Assembly (NCBI RefSeq): GCF_005048155.1
Contig: NZ_SUMB01000008.1
Coordinates: 186,001 to 250,000 of the forward strand
From: Streptomyces piniterrae
GTDB lineage: Bacteria; Actinomycetota; Actinomycetes; Streptomycetales; Streptomycetaceae
Direction of reading: 5' to 3'
DNA: 64,000 nt
Made by a program: the position numbers and the translations under genes. Below are positions 1 through 8,503 of this stretch, one piece after another; within the stretch, counting starts at the first letter, position 1, and each line of letters starts with the position of its first letter. A model generated the notes under the pieces. That model saw only the letters and a program-made list of their open reading frames with translations. It made no database searches and was not told the origin of the DNA.

Positions 1-59
1 CTGAGAACTCGTCCGAACTCGACGCGCCGTAACCGGAGTCGGGCGTCTCGATTGTCAGA

Positions 60-87
60 GCTGTGCCGTAAGAAAGAAGAGCACAGC
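60..87 (+). terminator. stem-loop upstream of dnaB
   Basis: GCTGTGC (60-66) and GCACAGC (81-87) form a perfect 7-bp stem around a purine-rich 14-nt loop. It lies 35 bases before the dnaB start. It may end transcription of the gene to the left of the window, or be a structure in the dnaB leader. There is no T-run. Confidence 0.35.
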
Positions 88-121
88 AAGGTCCGCGTCG
101 CGGACGGGAGGAGGTGCCGGG

Positions 122-1597
122 GTGAGCATGCCCGAGCCCATGGAGGACCCCTGGGCGGACTCCGGTCCGAGCGACCGGCTGCCGGCCCCCCGCTCCCGCC
201 GAGGCGACGGCAAGGGCCGCGGCCGCGGTGACCGACCGGACCGCGACGAAGATGGCGGCTCCTGGGCCGGCGGCTTCGAGCGGGTGCCCCCGCAGGACCT
301 GGACGCCGAGCAGTCCGTGCTCGGCGGCATGCTGCTGTCCAAGGACGCCATCGCGGACGTCGTCGAGGTGCTCAAGGGCGAGGACTTCTACCGCCCGGCG
401 CATGAGCTGGTCTTCCAGGCGATTCTCGACCTGTATGCCAAGGGCGAGCCGGCCGACCCGATCACCATCGCCGCGGAGCTGACCAAGCGCGGGGAGATCG
501 CGCGGGTCGGCGGCGCCTCGTATCTGCACACCCTCGTCCAGTCCGTGCCGACGGCCGCGAACGCCGAGTACTACGCCGAGATCGTCCATGAACGGGCCGT
601 GCTGCGCCGCCTGGTCGAAGCGGGCACCCGGATCACGCAGATGGGATACGCGGCGGACGGCGACGTCGACGAGATCGTCAACAGCGCCCAGGCGGAGATC
701 TACGCCGTCACCGAGCAGCGGACCAGCGAGGACTATCTGCCGCTCGGCGACATCATGGAGGGCGCCCTCGACGAGATCGAGGCGATCGGCTCTCGCCAGG
801 GTCAGATGACGGGTGTGCCGACCGGCTTCACGGACCTGGATTCGCTGACGAACGGTCTGCACCCGGGCCAGATGATCGTTATCGCGGCCCGTCCCGCCAT
901 GGGTAAGTCCACCCTGGCGCTGGACTTCGCGCGCGCCTGCTCGATCAAGAGCAATCTGCCGAGCGTGATCTTCTCCCTCGAAATGGGGCGCAACGAGATC
1001 GCGATGCGCCTGCTGTCCGCCGAGGCCCGGGTGGCGCTGCATCACATGCGCTCCGGCAGCATGACGGACGAGGACTGGACGCGGCTGGCGCGCCGGATGC
1101 CGGATGTCTCCGCCGCGCCGCTCTACATCGACGATTCGCCGAACCTGTCGATGATGGAGATCCGCGCGAAGTGCCGCCGTCTCAAGCAGCGCAACGAACT
1201 GAAGCTTGTGGTCATCGACTATCTGCAGCTGATGCAGTCCGGTGGCTCGAAGCGCGCCGAGAGCCGCCAGCAGGAAGTTTCCGATATGTCCCGAAACCTC
1301 AAGCTGCTGGCCAAGGAGCTGGAGCTCCCGGTGATCGCGCTCTCCCAGCTGAACCGTGGCCCCGAGCAGCGCACGGACAAGAAGCCGATGGTCTCCGACC
1401 TTCGTGAATCCGGTTCGATCGAGCAGGACGCCGACATGGTCATCCTGCTGCACCGCGAGGACGCCTATGAGAAGGAGTCCCCGCGTGCGGGCGAGGCCGA
1501 CCTGATCGTGGCGAAGCACCGTAACGGCCCCACAGCGACGATCACCGTGGCGTTCCAGGGTCACTACTCGCGGTTTGTGGATATGGCGCAGACGTGA
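122..1597 (+). CDS. dnaB: replicative DNA helicase DnaB
   Basis: Hexameric 5'-3' helicase that unwinds the replication fork and recruits primase. The 491-aa protein has a charged, Arg/Gly-rich N-terminal extension (about residues 1-55), the DnaB N-terminal helical domain beginning near VPPQDLDAEQSVLG, and a RecA-like C-terminal domain. The Walker A motif ARPAMGKST has its Lys at residue 262; the Walker B region is LVVIDYLQLM and the conserved QLNRGPEQR loop follows. No intein interrupts it. The GTG start at 122 is chosen because GGAGGAGG lies just upstream. In Streptomyces dnaB lies near oriC behind the rpsF-ssb-rpsR-rplI cluster, which agrees with the parS sites found further on. Identification is secure. 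Confidence 0.98.
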   Translation: MSMPEPMEDPWADSGPSDRLPAPRSRRGDGKGRGRGDRPDRDEDGGSWAGGFERVPPQDLDAEQSVLGGMLLSKDAIADVVEVLKGEDFYRPAHELVFQAILDLYAKGEPADPITIAAELTKRGEIARVGGASYLHTLVQSVPTAANAEYYAEIVHERAVLRRLVEAGTRITQMGYAADGDVDEIVNSAQAEIYAVTEQRTSEDYLPLGDIMEGALDEIEAIGSRQGQMTGVPTGFTDLDSLTNGLHPGQMIVIAARPAMGKSTLALDFARACSIKSNLPSVIFSLEMGRNEIAMRLLSAEARVALHHMRSGSMTDEDWTRLARRMPDVSAAPLYIDDSPNLSMMEIRAKCRRLKQRNELKLVVIDYLQLMQSGGSKRAESRQQEVSDMSRNLKLLAKELELPVIALSQLNRGPEQRTDKKPMVSDLRESGSIEQDADMVILLHREDAYEKESPRAGEADLIVAKHRNGPTATITVAFQGHYSRFVDMAQT

Positions 1598-1658
1598 GCT
1601 GAGCTGATTCGGGGCGTCGACGGCCGATCGGGACTGCTGCTGCCGTTGCCGCTGTTGA

Positions 1659-2600
1659 TCACCAGCGCACGGCCGTGAAGTCGACGGGGCGAGGCTTCAG
1701 CGCTCGGGTGCGAGCGGTCAACGCCCGGATGCGCCGCGCCATTTCGGTGGCAGGCAGGCGTTTTCGGTCGCCGTGTCCGGGGAGCAGCCACTCGAAGCGG
1801 AGCCGGTCGGCGGTACGGACCAGTGAGGCCGCCAGTTCTTCGATGGAGTACCAGGTGACGCTCTCGGTCACCTCGATGTCGTCTGTGGTGCGTGACCAGT
1901 AGAAGCTGTCGCCGCTGAAGCAGTACCGCTCGTTGGCGACGTAGAGCACGCTTCCCCTGGTGTGGCCCGGGAGCGGATGGGCGAGTACGCCGTCGGCGAT
2001 TTCGACGGTGTCGGTGCCGCGCAGGATGCGATCCGCTTGTGGCGCGGCGTCAAGGTCGCCTTCGTGGATCCACAGCCGGGCTCCGAAGCGGTCGGCATAG
2101 CGGCGGCCGTGTGCCGCGTGGTCCCGGTGTGTGAGGAGTACGTCGGTGATGGAACCGAGGCTCGCGTACCGGGTGGCCAGCGGATCACTCCAGCGAGGCG
2201 TGTCCACCATCATCAGGCTCCCCGAAGGTCGCCGCAGGAGGTAGGAGTTGGCCCCTGCGGTGTGTGGAGAGTTGTGCCCGCAGAGGAACACGGTGTCGTC
2301 GAGGCGCAGGGGGAAGGGGTCCAGCGCCGGGGCCAGCCGATGGGAGGAATGCCGGATGGAGCGGGAGGGGCAGGCGAACGCGGCGGCGTGCAGCCGGCGC
2401 TCTTCGGCCTCGCTACGCGGCTGGCGCAGGATTTCGGAGCGTCCGCCGACCTCGCCGACTAACTCCGGCGCGAGTTGCCTGGCGACGTCGCAGTTTGTGC
2501 AGCGATCGTCGACGTACCAGCCGGCTCCTTGGGGATCGGTCGTCGTTCTGCGTGCGGTCCCAGCGGCGGGTGTGGGGTGGTCGGTGGGCGCGTTGCTCAC
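1659..2600 (-). CDS. MBL-fold metallohydrolase with N-terminal ferredoxin-like domain
   Basis: A 313-aa protein in two parts. Residues 25-85 look like a short single-cluster ferredoxin: Cys34 and Cys37 in DDRCTNCD, then Cys77 followed by Pro (ACPSR). Residues about 95-300 are a metallo-beta-lactamase fold with a metal motif HRDHAAH (158-164), a later LPGHTRGS and a C-terminal LLPGHGD. The usual HxHxDH motif is replaced by HxDHxxH, so the metal site or substrate may differ from glyoxalase II. The GTG start at 2600 is preceded by AAGGAG with 11 bases of spacing; a longer reading frame upstream has no support. The iron-sulfur role is inferred from cysteine spacing; the substrate is unknown. Confidence 0.8.
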   Translation of the reverse strand: MSNAPTDHPTPAAGTARRTTTDPQGAGWYVDDRCTNCDVARQLAPELVGEVGGRSEILRQPRSEAEERRLHAAAFACPSRSIRHSSHRLAPALDPFPLRLDDTVFLCGHNSPHTAGANSYLLRRPSGSLMMVDTPRWSDPLATRYASLGSITDVLLTHRDHAAHGRRYADRFGARLWIHEGDLDAAPQADRILRGTDTVEIADGVLAHPLPGHTRGSVLYVANERYCFSGDSFYWSRTTDDIEVTESVTWYSIEELAASLVRTADRLRFEWLLPGHGDRKRLPATEMARRIRALTARTRALKPRPVDFTAVRW

Positions 2601-2906
2601 GGGTGGCTGACTCCTTATGCGGCCTGTGTGCCGGTGACTCGTGGAACCAGGGGTATCTCGGGGGCTGAGAAAAGTGGAAGGGGGATCGGCCCTTGTTTCT
2701 GCCGGTTGCTGCCGCTCTCCGGTGGGGTGAATTGTCTCTCGTGTGGCAAATGGCGCTGATTTGAGACGGCGGACGATAGCGTTCAGAGAATTTGGTGTGC
2801 CTCGCCCGGTCACACTCCCCCGTCGCGATCCGTCAGTGCGGTGACGGACTTGTTGATGCCGCCGCATCAGACGGCGGCACCGTGACGACATACGAGGTGA
2901 ACAACC
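2601..2906. other. divergent intergenic region, MBL protein / AhpD-like protein
   Basis: Contains the ribosome binding sites of both flanking genes and presumably two outward promoters. The stretch around 2728-2800 is less GC-rich than its surroundings and is the most likely place for them. I see no clear inverted repeat or operator. Confidence 0.5.
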
Positions 2907-3368
2907 ATGCAGGCACGTATGAAGAACCCGGCCGTGATCATCCCCGAGGCCATGAAGTCCCTCCTGGACCTGAGCAAGACGGTCAGGAAGGCCGGCGTTC
3001 CCCAGACGACGATCGAGCTGGTCCAGCTGCGCGTGAGTCAGATCAACGGGTGCAGCGTCTGCGTGGACGGGGACGCGCGCAGTGCCGGGAAGGCCGGCGT
3101 CAGCGACGAGCAGCGTTTCGCGGTCGCGGCCTGGCGGGACACGCCCTACTTCACCGATGCCGAACGTGCCGCGCTCGCCCTCGCCGAGGTCGCGACCCGG
3201 CTCGCCGACAGGCCGGAGCCCGTACCGGACGCGATCTGGGACGAGGCCGCCAAGCACTTCAGCGAGCAGGAACTGGCGGGCCTCACCCTGGCCATCGGCA
3301 TCACCAACCTCTTCAACCGCCTCAACGTCACCACCAGGCAGATCGCGGGCCCGCAGCCCTGGGAGTGA
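2907..3368 (+). CDS. carboxymuconolactone decarboxylase / AhpD-like protein
   Basis: A 153-aa all-helical AhpD-like protein. The family motif CxxCxxxH appears as CSVCVDGD (residues about 49-56), with both cysteines present and the proton-relay His replaced by Asp. Members with an intact motif reduce peroxides with thioredoxin-like chemistry or decarboxylate gamma-carboxymuconolactone. The preceding context NGCSVC and the C-terminal helix AIGITNLFNRLNVTTRQ are typical of the family. GAGGTG lies 7 bases before the ATG. It is a single gene facing away from the MBL protein. The His-to-Asp change makes peroxidase activity uncertain. Confidence 0.85.
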   Translation: MQARMKNPAVIIPEAMKSLLDLSKTVRKAGVPQTTIELVQLRVSQINGCSVCVDGDARSAGKAGVSDEQRFAVAAWRDTPYFTDAERAALALAEVATRLADRPEPVPDAIWDEAAKHFSEQELAGLTLAIGITNLFNRLNVTTRQIAGPQPWE

Positions 3369-3469
3369 TGTCAGGAGGCCGGGCGCGCCGGGAGTCGATG
3401 CGCCCCGCGCGCGGCCTCCGAGGGGGTCGCTTTGACCTTCAGGCTGGTTGAAGCTCCACAATCCCGTTC

Positions 3470-4621
3470 ATGGACGACACCGAAGAGCTGTTGAGCATCG
3501 GCGCGTTTGCCCGGCGGGCCGGTCTGACGCCGAGTGCCCTGCGGTTCTACGACGACTGCGGGGTGTTGCGGCCGGCTCGGGTGGATGCCGCGACGGGGTA
3601 CCGGTACTACGCGGCGGGCCAGGCGGCCCGTGCTGTGCGGCTGCGGCGGTTGCGGGCGGCCGGGCTGCCGTTGGTGGATGTGGCGGTCGTTCTGGACGGG
3701 GCGGAGGAGGCGGCGCGTGACGTGCTCCGGGCGCATCTGGAGCGCACACGGCGGACGGCGGACGAGGCGCGGGCAGTGGTCGATGGGTTCCTGCGCGAGG
3801 TGGCGGCGGACGGGGGAGGCCGCGGGGTCCCGGGGCGTGCTCGGGTCGGCGGTGCTGAACTCGCCAGCGCGGTACGGCAGGTGGCACCCGCGGCGGCGGT
3901 CGGCGCGGCGCGGGAGGAGTTTCCGGTGCTGGGCGGTGTGCTGCTCGAACTCGTCGACGGTGAGGTGCGGTTGGTCGCCACGGACCGCTTTCGACTGGCC
4001 GTACGGGTGCTGGCGGCCGCGGATTTCGAGGGTGGGCCGCAGCGGGTGCTGATCGGCGTGCCGGCGGCGAGGGACCTGGCGGAGTGGGCGGTACGGCAGG
4101 TGTCGGTCGATTTGGAGTGCGCGGGGGACGCTCGCGGGCTTCGGGTGCGGGGCGGCGAGGGCTGCCGCGAGGTGCCGGAGGGCTGCGGCGACGGTGGCGG
4201 GGCGACCGGGGCGTTCCCGGATTACCGGTTGGTGCTGGAGGGGCTGGAGACCGGGCCGCACCGCATCGTCGTCGATCGCGGCGGACTGCTGGACGCGGTT
4301 TCCGGGCGCGCCGGTGTGGTCACGCTGGCTGTGGGCGTCGGTGATGCGGCAGGTCACGACGTAGATCACGAAGCAGATCACGAGCTTGAGGTGGCGGGCG
4401 GGGAGCGGGACGCCGTCCGGCTGCGGGCGGTTCGCCTGGGGCCGGCGCTGCGGATCGCCTTCGACCCCGCCGTACTCGTGCCCGTACTGGAGGCCGGTGT
4501 GGGGCCCGATGTGCTGCTGGAGATCGCCGCGACGGACCGGCCCGTCGTGGTCCGGTCCGCTGACCAGGGGAGTTTCACGACGTTGGTGATGCCGGTGAGG
4601 GACGGCGCCGGGGCCGGTTGA
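3470..4621 (+). CDS. MerR-type regulator fused to sliding-clamp (DnaN) domains
   Basis: A 383-aa fusion. Residues 8-76 are a MerR winged helix-turn-helix (SIGAFARRAGLTPSALRFYD), followed by a dimerisation helix (76-112). From residue 126 the protein resembles the second domain of the DNA polymerase III beta clamp (FPVLGGVLLELVDGEVRLVA then TDRFRLAVR), and from about 249 its third domain (FPDYR ... LRIAFDPAVLVPVLEA ... PVVVRSADQGSFTTLVMPVR). The first clamp domain is absent. Clamp domains encircle or grip DNA and carry the hydrophobic pocket that binds polymerase and repair partners. I recall Streptomyces genomes annotating such proteins both as MerR and as a beta-clamp family; the function is not established to my knowledge. 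The true dnaN should be elsewhere, beside dnaA. Confidence 0.88.
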   Translation: MDDTEELLSIGAFARRAGLTPSALRFYDDCGVLRPARVDAATGYRYYAAGQAARAVRLRRLRAAGLPLVDVAVVLDGAEEAARDVLRAHLERTRRTADEARAVVDGFLREVAADGGGRGVPGRARVGGAELASAVRQVAPAAAVGAAREEFPVLGGVLLELVDGEVRLVATDRFRLAVRVLAAADFEGGPQRVLIGVPAARDLAEWAVRQVSVDLECAGDARGLRVRGGEGCREVPEGCGDGGGATGAFPDYRLVLEGLETGPHRIVVDRGGLLDAVSGRAGVVTLAVGVGDAAGHDVDHEADHELEVAGGERDAVRLRAVRLGPALRIAFDPAVLVPVLEAGVGPDVLLEIAATDRPVVVRSADQGSFTTLVMPVRDGAGAG

Positions 4622-4671
4622 GCGTCATGAGGGGGCGCGGACGACGACCGAAGGCTGATGAGGGGAAACGA

Positions 4672-5367
4672 ATGGATCCGGAACTGCCCGTTGTACGACT
4701 GTGCGTTGAGGGCATGCAGGCCGAGGCGGCGGGGCGGCCCGAAGCGGCCCGAGGGCTCTTTCAACGGGCCTGGGACATCGCGGCCGACGATTACGAGGCA
4801 TGCATCGCCGCGCACTATCTCGCGCGGCACCAGAGCACGCCCGAGGACACACTGCGCTGGAACCAGGAGTGCCTGGACAGGGCGGATGCGGTGGGCGACG
4901 AGCGGGTGCGGAGCTTCTATCCGTCGTTGTACGTGAACATGGGGCAGGCCTACCGGGCGCTCGGCCAACCGGCCCTGGCATATGGGTTCTTCGAGCGGGC
5001 GGCGGAGTGCGCGGGCGAGGCGCCGGCGGGGCAGTACGGCGACTGGAACCGGTTCGCGATCGCCGAGGGCCTGCGGGACACGGCATCGGCGGCGGCGGAT
5101 TCCGAGGAAGCGGGCGAGGCCGGCGCGCGACGGACCGTCGAGGAGGACATCGACAGGGGTGTGCGGGAGCTGTTGGCGCGGTGGTGCGCGCGGGCCGATC
5201 TCAAGGCCCTCGGTCTGACACTGCCTGCCTACCTCGGGTACCTGGGCACCGACGAGGACCGGCTGCGGCTGCGGACCGCGCTGCACTCGGTGCATGCGGC
5301 CGGCTGGCTGCCGAAGGACGAGCAGCAGGGCCTGGGTGAGGCGATAGCAGCGCTCGCGCAGCGGTGA
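4672..5367 (+). CDS. TPR-like protein of unknown function
   Basis: A 231-aa protein built of helical hairpins: EAAGRPEAARGLFQRAWDIA, then a segment with the TPR-like pattern YVNMGQAYRALGQPALAYGF. It resembles small tetratricopeptide-type proteins of actinomycetes that act as adaptors. No enzyme motif is visible. The reading frame is open from a TTG overlapping the stop of the MerR-clamp gene, but the ATG at 4672 is preferred because AGGGGAAACG precedes it. It is probably co-transcribed with the MerR-clamp gene (about 50 bp gap), so the two may work together. That link is inferred from position only. Confidence 0.7.
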   Translation: MDPELPVVRLCVEGMQAEAAGRPEAARGLFQRAWDIAADDYEACIAAHYLARHQSTPEDTLRWNQECLDRADAVGDERVRSFYPSLYVNMGQAYRALGQPALAYGFFERAAECAGEAPAGQYGDWNRFAIAEGLRDTASAAADSEEAGEAGARRTVEEDIDRGVRELLARWCARADLKALGLTLPAYLGYLGTDEDRLRLRTALHSVHAAGWLPKDEQQGLGEAIAALAQR

Positions 5368-5499
5368 CGGGGGGAGGGAGAGCGGCGCGGCCGAGGGCAG
5401 GCGGGCGGTGGCGCTGGCATCGGGGGCGGTGGTCGGGAGAGGGTGATCGACGGTGGGCCGCCGCCCGCCCATGACCTGGACCGGCCGTCGAGGAGCGCC

Positions 5500-7035
5500 A
5501 TGACCATTGCACCGTCCGCGGAGTCCCACGAGCCCGAACCGCGGGAAGCGGGGGCGCCTGATGCCCGGAACGCCAGGGTGCCCGACGTTCGGGCGGCTGC
5601 GGAAGGCGATGCCGGGGAGCCGGCGCGGAGGCCCGCCGGCGGCGGGGCTGTCGAAGCGCCTGATGCGTTGGTGGAGCTGCTGCCGCAGACGCGCCGGGAG
5701 CTGCTGCGCCGGCTGGCGGTCGGGCAGACCCAGGGTCGGGCGCCCTCGATGATGGGCGCGGTCGTCCGCGGTGGTCGAGCGGTGTGGACGGGCGCCCGGA
5801 GCGCGGTGGACGGGGAGGTGCCGCACGGCGATGTGCAGTACCGGATCGGCTCGCTCACCAAGACGTTCGTGGCGGTGATGGTGCTGAGGCTGCGCGACGA
5901 GGGGTTGCTGCGGCTGGAGGATCCGATCGGCAGGCATCTGGAGGGCACTCCGGTGCCGGACGCCACGATCGCTCAACTGCTCGCGCACAGTTCGGGGTTG
6001 GCGGCCGAGACGCGAGGACCGTGGTGGGAGCGGACGCCGGGCGAGCTGCGGCCCGAGCAGGGCGATCTGTTCGGCGAGCGGCCGGTTGTCCTCCCGGCCG
6101 GACGGCGGCATCACTACTCCAATCCGGGCTATGCGCTGCTGGGCGGGCTTGTTGAGCGGCTGCGGGGCGGCGCGCCATGGGGAGAGGTACTGCGGCGCGA
6201 GGTGCTGGAGCCGCTGGGCATGGACCGTACGACGCTGCGGCCGCAGATGCCGCACGCGGGCGGCTGGGCGGTACACCCGTGGGCCGACGCGCTGCTGCCC
6301 GAACCGGCGCAGGACACCGGACTGATGGGCCCGGCCGGTCAGTTGTGGTCCACGCTGGACGACCTCTGCCGCTGGGCGGCGTTCCTGCTGCGGGGCGATG
6401 AGCGGGTGCTGGGTGAGTCGAGCGTCGCCGAGATGCGGACACCGGCGGTGCCACCGGAGGGCGACGGCTGGGAGGCGGGATACGGCCTGGGGCTTCAGCT
6501 CGTACGCCGGAACAGGCGGCGGCTCGCGGGGCATACCGGCTCGATGCCGGGATTCCTGGCGGCGCTGTGGATCGACGTCGAGGAGGACGTCGCCGGAATC
6601 GCCCTGGCCAACTGCACCTCGGGGCCCGCCGTCAGTGCCGTGGCGGCCGACCTGCTGGAGATCGTGGCCGACCGCGAGCCGCGGATCCCGGAGCCTTGGC
6701 GTCTTCTGCCCGGCCCCGTGGACCAGGAACTGCTGGGGCTGACCGGGCCCTGGTACTGGGGCGCGAACCCGTTCCTGCTGCGGTTGAAGGCCGGGCGCGG
6801 GCTGGAGCTGGAGCCGCTGTCGGGGGCGGGGCGGGCCTCGCGGTTCCGCGCGGAGCCGGACGGCACCTGGACCGGGCTCGACGGTTACTACGCGGGGGAG
6901 ACACTGCGGGTGGTGCGCGCCGAGGATGGATCGGTGAGCCATCTGGATCTGGGGACCTTTGTCTTCACCCGCGGACCGTACGAGCCCTCGGGACCCGTGC
7001 CGGGCGGGGTGGACGCGGAGGGCTGGCGGGTCTGA
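5500..7035 (+). CDS. serine hydrolase of the beta-lactamase/penicillin-binding family
   Basis: A 511-aa class C beta-lactamase-like serine hydrolase. The catalytic triad motifs are all present: SLTK (Ser118, Lys121), YSN (206-208) and HTG (345-347). The first 55 residues are acidic and Ala/Pro-rich, with no clear signal peptide, so it is probably cytoplasmic. A C-terminal extension of about 120 residues (from LLPGPVDQELLGL) resembles the lipocalin-like tail found in related esterases. AGGAG lies just before the ATG at 5500; an in-frame ATG 57 bases upstream lacks such support. Related proteins are esterases, D-aminopeptidases or carboxypeptidases; the substrate cannot be told from sequence. 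Confidence 0.88.
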   Translation: MTIAPSAESHEPEPREAGAPDARNARVPDVRAAAEGDAGEPARRPAGGGAVEAPDALVELLPQTRRELLRRLAVGQTQGRAPSMMGAVVRGGRAVWTGARSAVDGEVPHGDVQYRIGSLTKTFVAVMVLRLRDEGLLRLEDPIGRHLEGTPVPDATIAQLLAHSSGLAAETRGPWWERTPGELRPEQGDLFGERPVVLPAGRRHHYSNPGYALLGGLVERLRGGAPWGEVLRREVLEPLGMDRTTLRPQMPHAGGWAVHPWADALLPEPAQDTGLMGPAGQLWSTLDDLCRWAAFLLRGDERVLGESSVAEMRTPAVPPEGDGWEAGYGLGLQLVRRNRRRLAGHTGSMPGFLAALWIDVEEDVAGIALANCTSGPAVSAVAADLLEIVADREPRIPEPWRLLPGPVDQELLGLTGPWYWGANPFLLRLKAGRGLELEPLSGAGRASRFRAEPDGTWTGLDGYYAGETLRVVRAEDGSVSHLDLGTFVFTRGPYEPSGPVPGGVDAEGWRV

Positions 7036-7206
7036 GGGCACGTAAGGGCAGGGCGGTGCCCGGACGGAGCCGCCCGGCCCGAAGACGCAGGTGGCGGTCG
7101 CGCAGCGGATGCCGGATCGTGCCGTAAGGGTTCTGGGCGGACGTACAGTCGAACGAGTTGTCAGGAGCCGCCCCGGCGGGCGGCTCGCCACCGCTGGAAG
7201 GCCACT

Positions 7207-8346
7207 GTGACTGTCGTGACCGCGAACGCCGACACCCCGGTTCTGCTTGACCTGCCGCCGCTCGATGCGGCCCGCTTCGCGCGGATCGAGGACAAGGTCG
7301 CCGCGCTGCTGCGTACCCGCTGCGATGTCGTGGCGATGCAGGGCGAGGCGCTGCTGCCGCTGGAGGCATGTATCCGCTCGGCCGTACGGCCCGGCAGCAC
7401 CGCACTCAACATCATCACCGGCCCGTACGGCGAGACGTTCGGCGGCTGGCTGCGCTCCTGCGGCGCGAAGGTCGTCACGATTTCCGCGCCCTTCACCGGG
7501 GCGGTGAGCCCGCAGCAGGTGGCGGATGCGCTGCGCGAGTACCCCGAGATCGACTTTGTGAGTCTGGTGCACGCGGAGGCGGCGACCGGCAACACCAACC
7601 CGGTCGCCGAGATCGGTGCGGTGGTCCGTGCGCATGGCGCCCTGCTGATGCTGGACGCGGTCGCATCGGTGGGCGCCGAGCCGTTGCTCACCGATGAGTG
7701 GGGCGTGGATCTGTGTGTGATCGGCGGACAGAAGGCGCTGGCCGGGCCGGCCGGTGTCTCCGCGGTGTCGGTCAGCGCCCGTGCGTGGGAACGCATCGCG
7801 GCCAATGAGCAGGCCCCGCGTCGCTCGTATCTCTCGCTGCTGGACTGGAAGGAACGCTGGATCGACGGCGGGCGCACCGCTCTGCCGCATGCTCCGGCGC
7901 AGCTGGAGATGCTCGCCTTGGAGCAGGCCGTGGACCGTATCGAGGCCGAGGGGCTGGACGTGGTCATCAGGCGGCACCGAGCGGCCGCCGCAGCGGTCCG
8001 TGCCGGCGTCAGGGCGCTCGGCGGGCCGACGCCCTACGTGATCAGGGACGAGGACGCGGCGCCGGCGGCGACGACGCTTCGTGCTCCGACGGACCTGGAC
8101 GCCCGCGAGGTGGTGACCGCCGCGCTCGTCGCTGATGCCTCGGTGCCCCTCCAGGCCGCTGCGGGCGCGCTGGCCAAGGAAATGATCCGGGTGAATCACT
8201 ACGGTCGTGCCGCGGACCGCGGTGTGGTGCTGGCCTCGCTGGCGGCGTTGGCCGCCGGTCTGCGGGCGCTGGGTGCGGAGACCGATGAGGGCGCGGCGGC
8301 CGTAGCGGCGGGCGCGGCGTGGGATGAGGTAGTTGCCGCGCGTTGA
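7207..8346 (+). CDS. class V PLP-dependent aminotransferase
   Basis: A 379-aa fold-type I PLP enzyme related to alanine-glyoxylate/serine-pyruvate aminotransferases. The PLP lysine is Lys176 in GGQKALAGP, preceded by the cofactor Asp in LLMLDAVASVG. HAEAATGNTNPV matches the substrate/PLP phosphate loop of the family. The GTG start gives the expected length. It stands alone between the serine hydrolase and the parS cluster. The amino acid used is not determined by sequence. Its transcript probably ends at the palindrome at 8369-8408. Confidence 0.9.
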   Translation: MTVVTANADTPVLLDLPPLDAARFARIEDKVAALLRTRCDVVAMQGEALLPLEACIRSAVRPGSTALNIITGPYGETFGGWLRSCGAKVVTISAPFTGAVSPQQVADALREYPEIDFVSLVHAEAATGNTNPVAEIGAVVRAHGALLMLDAVASVGAEPLLTDEWGVDLCVIGGQKALAGPAGVSAVSVSARAWERIAANEQAPRRSYLSLLDWKERWIDGGRTALPHAPAQLEMLALEQAVDRIEAEGLDVVIRRHRAAAAAVRAGVRALGGPTPYVIRDEDAAPAATTLRAPTDLDAREVVTAALVADASVPLQAAAGALAKEMIRVNHYGRAADRGVVLASLAALAAGLRALGAETDEGAAAVAAGAAWDEVVAAR

Positions 8347-8368
8347 GTGGCGTTGCCGACGAAGCCCC

Positions 8369-8408
8369 GGGGTGGGGCGGTGTTTCACGTGAAACACCGC
8401 CCCACCCC
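8369..8408 (+). terminator. 40-bp perfect palindrome containing parS; probable terminator
   Basis: The 20 bases on either side of the centre (8388/8389) are fully complementary, so the RNA would fold into a 20-bp hairpin. The stem ends in CCCCACCCC followed by TTTGTG, 22 bases after the aminotransferase stop codon. The central 14 bp are an exact parS, so one element probably serves both as a transcription terminator and as a ParB site. Confidence 0.75.
8382..8395. other. parS: parS site 1
   Basis: Exact GTTTCACGTGAAAC, the ParB-binding centromere sequence of Streptomyces and many other bacteria. It is the first of three in 122 bp. ParB loads here and recruits SMC and ParA for chromosome organisation and segregation into spores. 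Confidence 0.92.
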
Positions 8409-8464
8409 TTTGTGTTGGCGCCCTTGTGTGGGCACCACGGGCCTGGCGGTGCGGGCCGAGCAAT

Positions 8465-8478
8465 GTTTCACGTGAAAC
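8465..8478. other. parS: parS site 2
   Basis: Exact GTTTCACGTGAAAC in non-coding DNA between the aminotransferase and TetR genes, 83 bp from site 1 centre to centre. The short open frame across it (ATG TTT CAC GTG AAA) is not a gene. Confidence 0.92.
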
Positions 8479-8489
8479 GACGAAGCGGT

Positions 8490-8503
8490 GTTTCACGTGA
8501 AAC
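8490..8503. other. parS: parS site 3
   Basis: Exact GTTTCACGTGAAAC, centred only 25 bp from site 2. The pair is close enough for neighbouring ParB dimers. The rest of 8347-8713 has no gene; TAGAAT at 8645-8650 is a possible -10 box for the TetR gene. Confidence 0.92.

Noticed and set aside
122..1597. Intein in dnaB
   Set aside because: The helicase domain runs through Walker A and B and the later motifs without an insertion.
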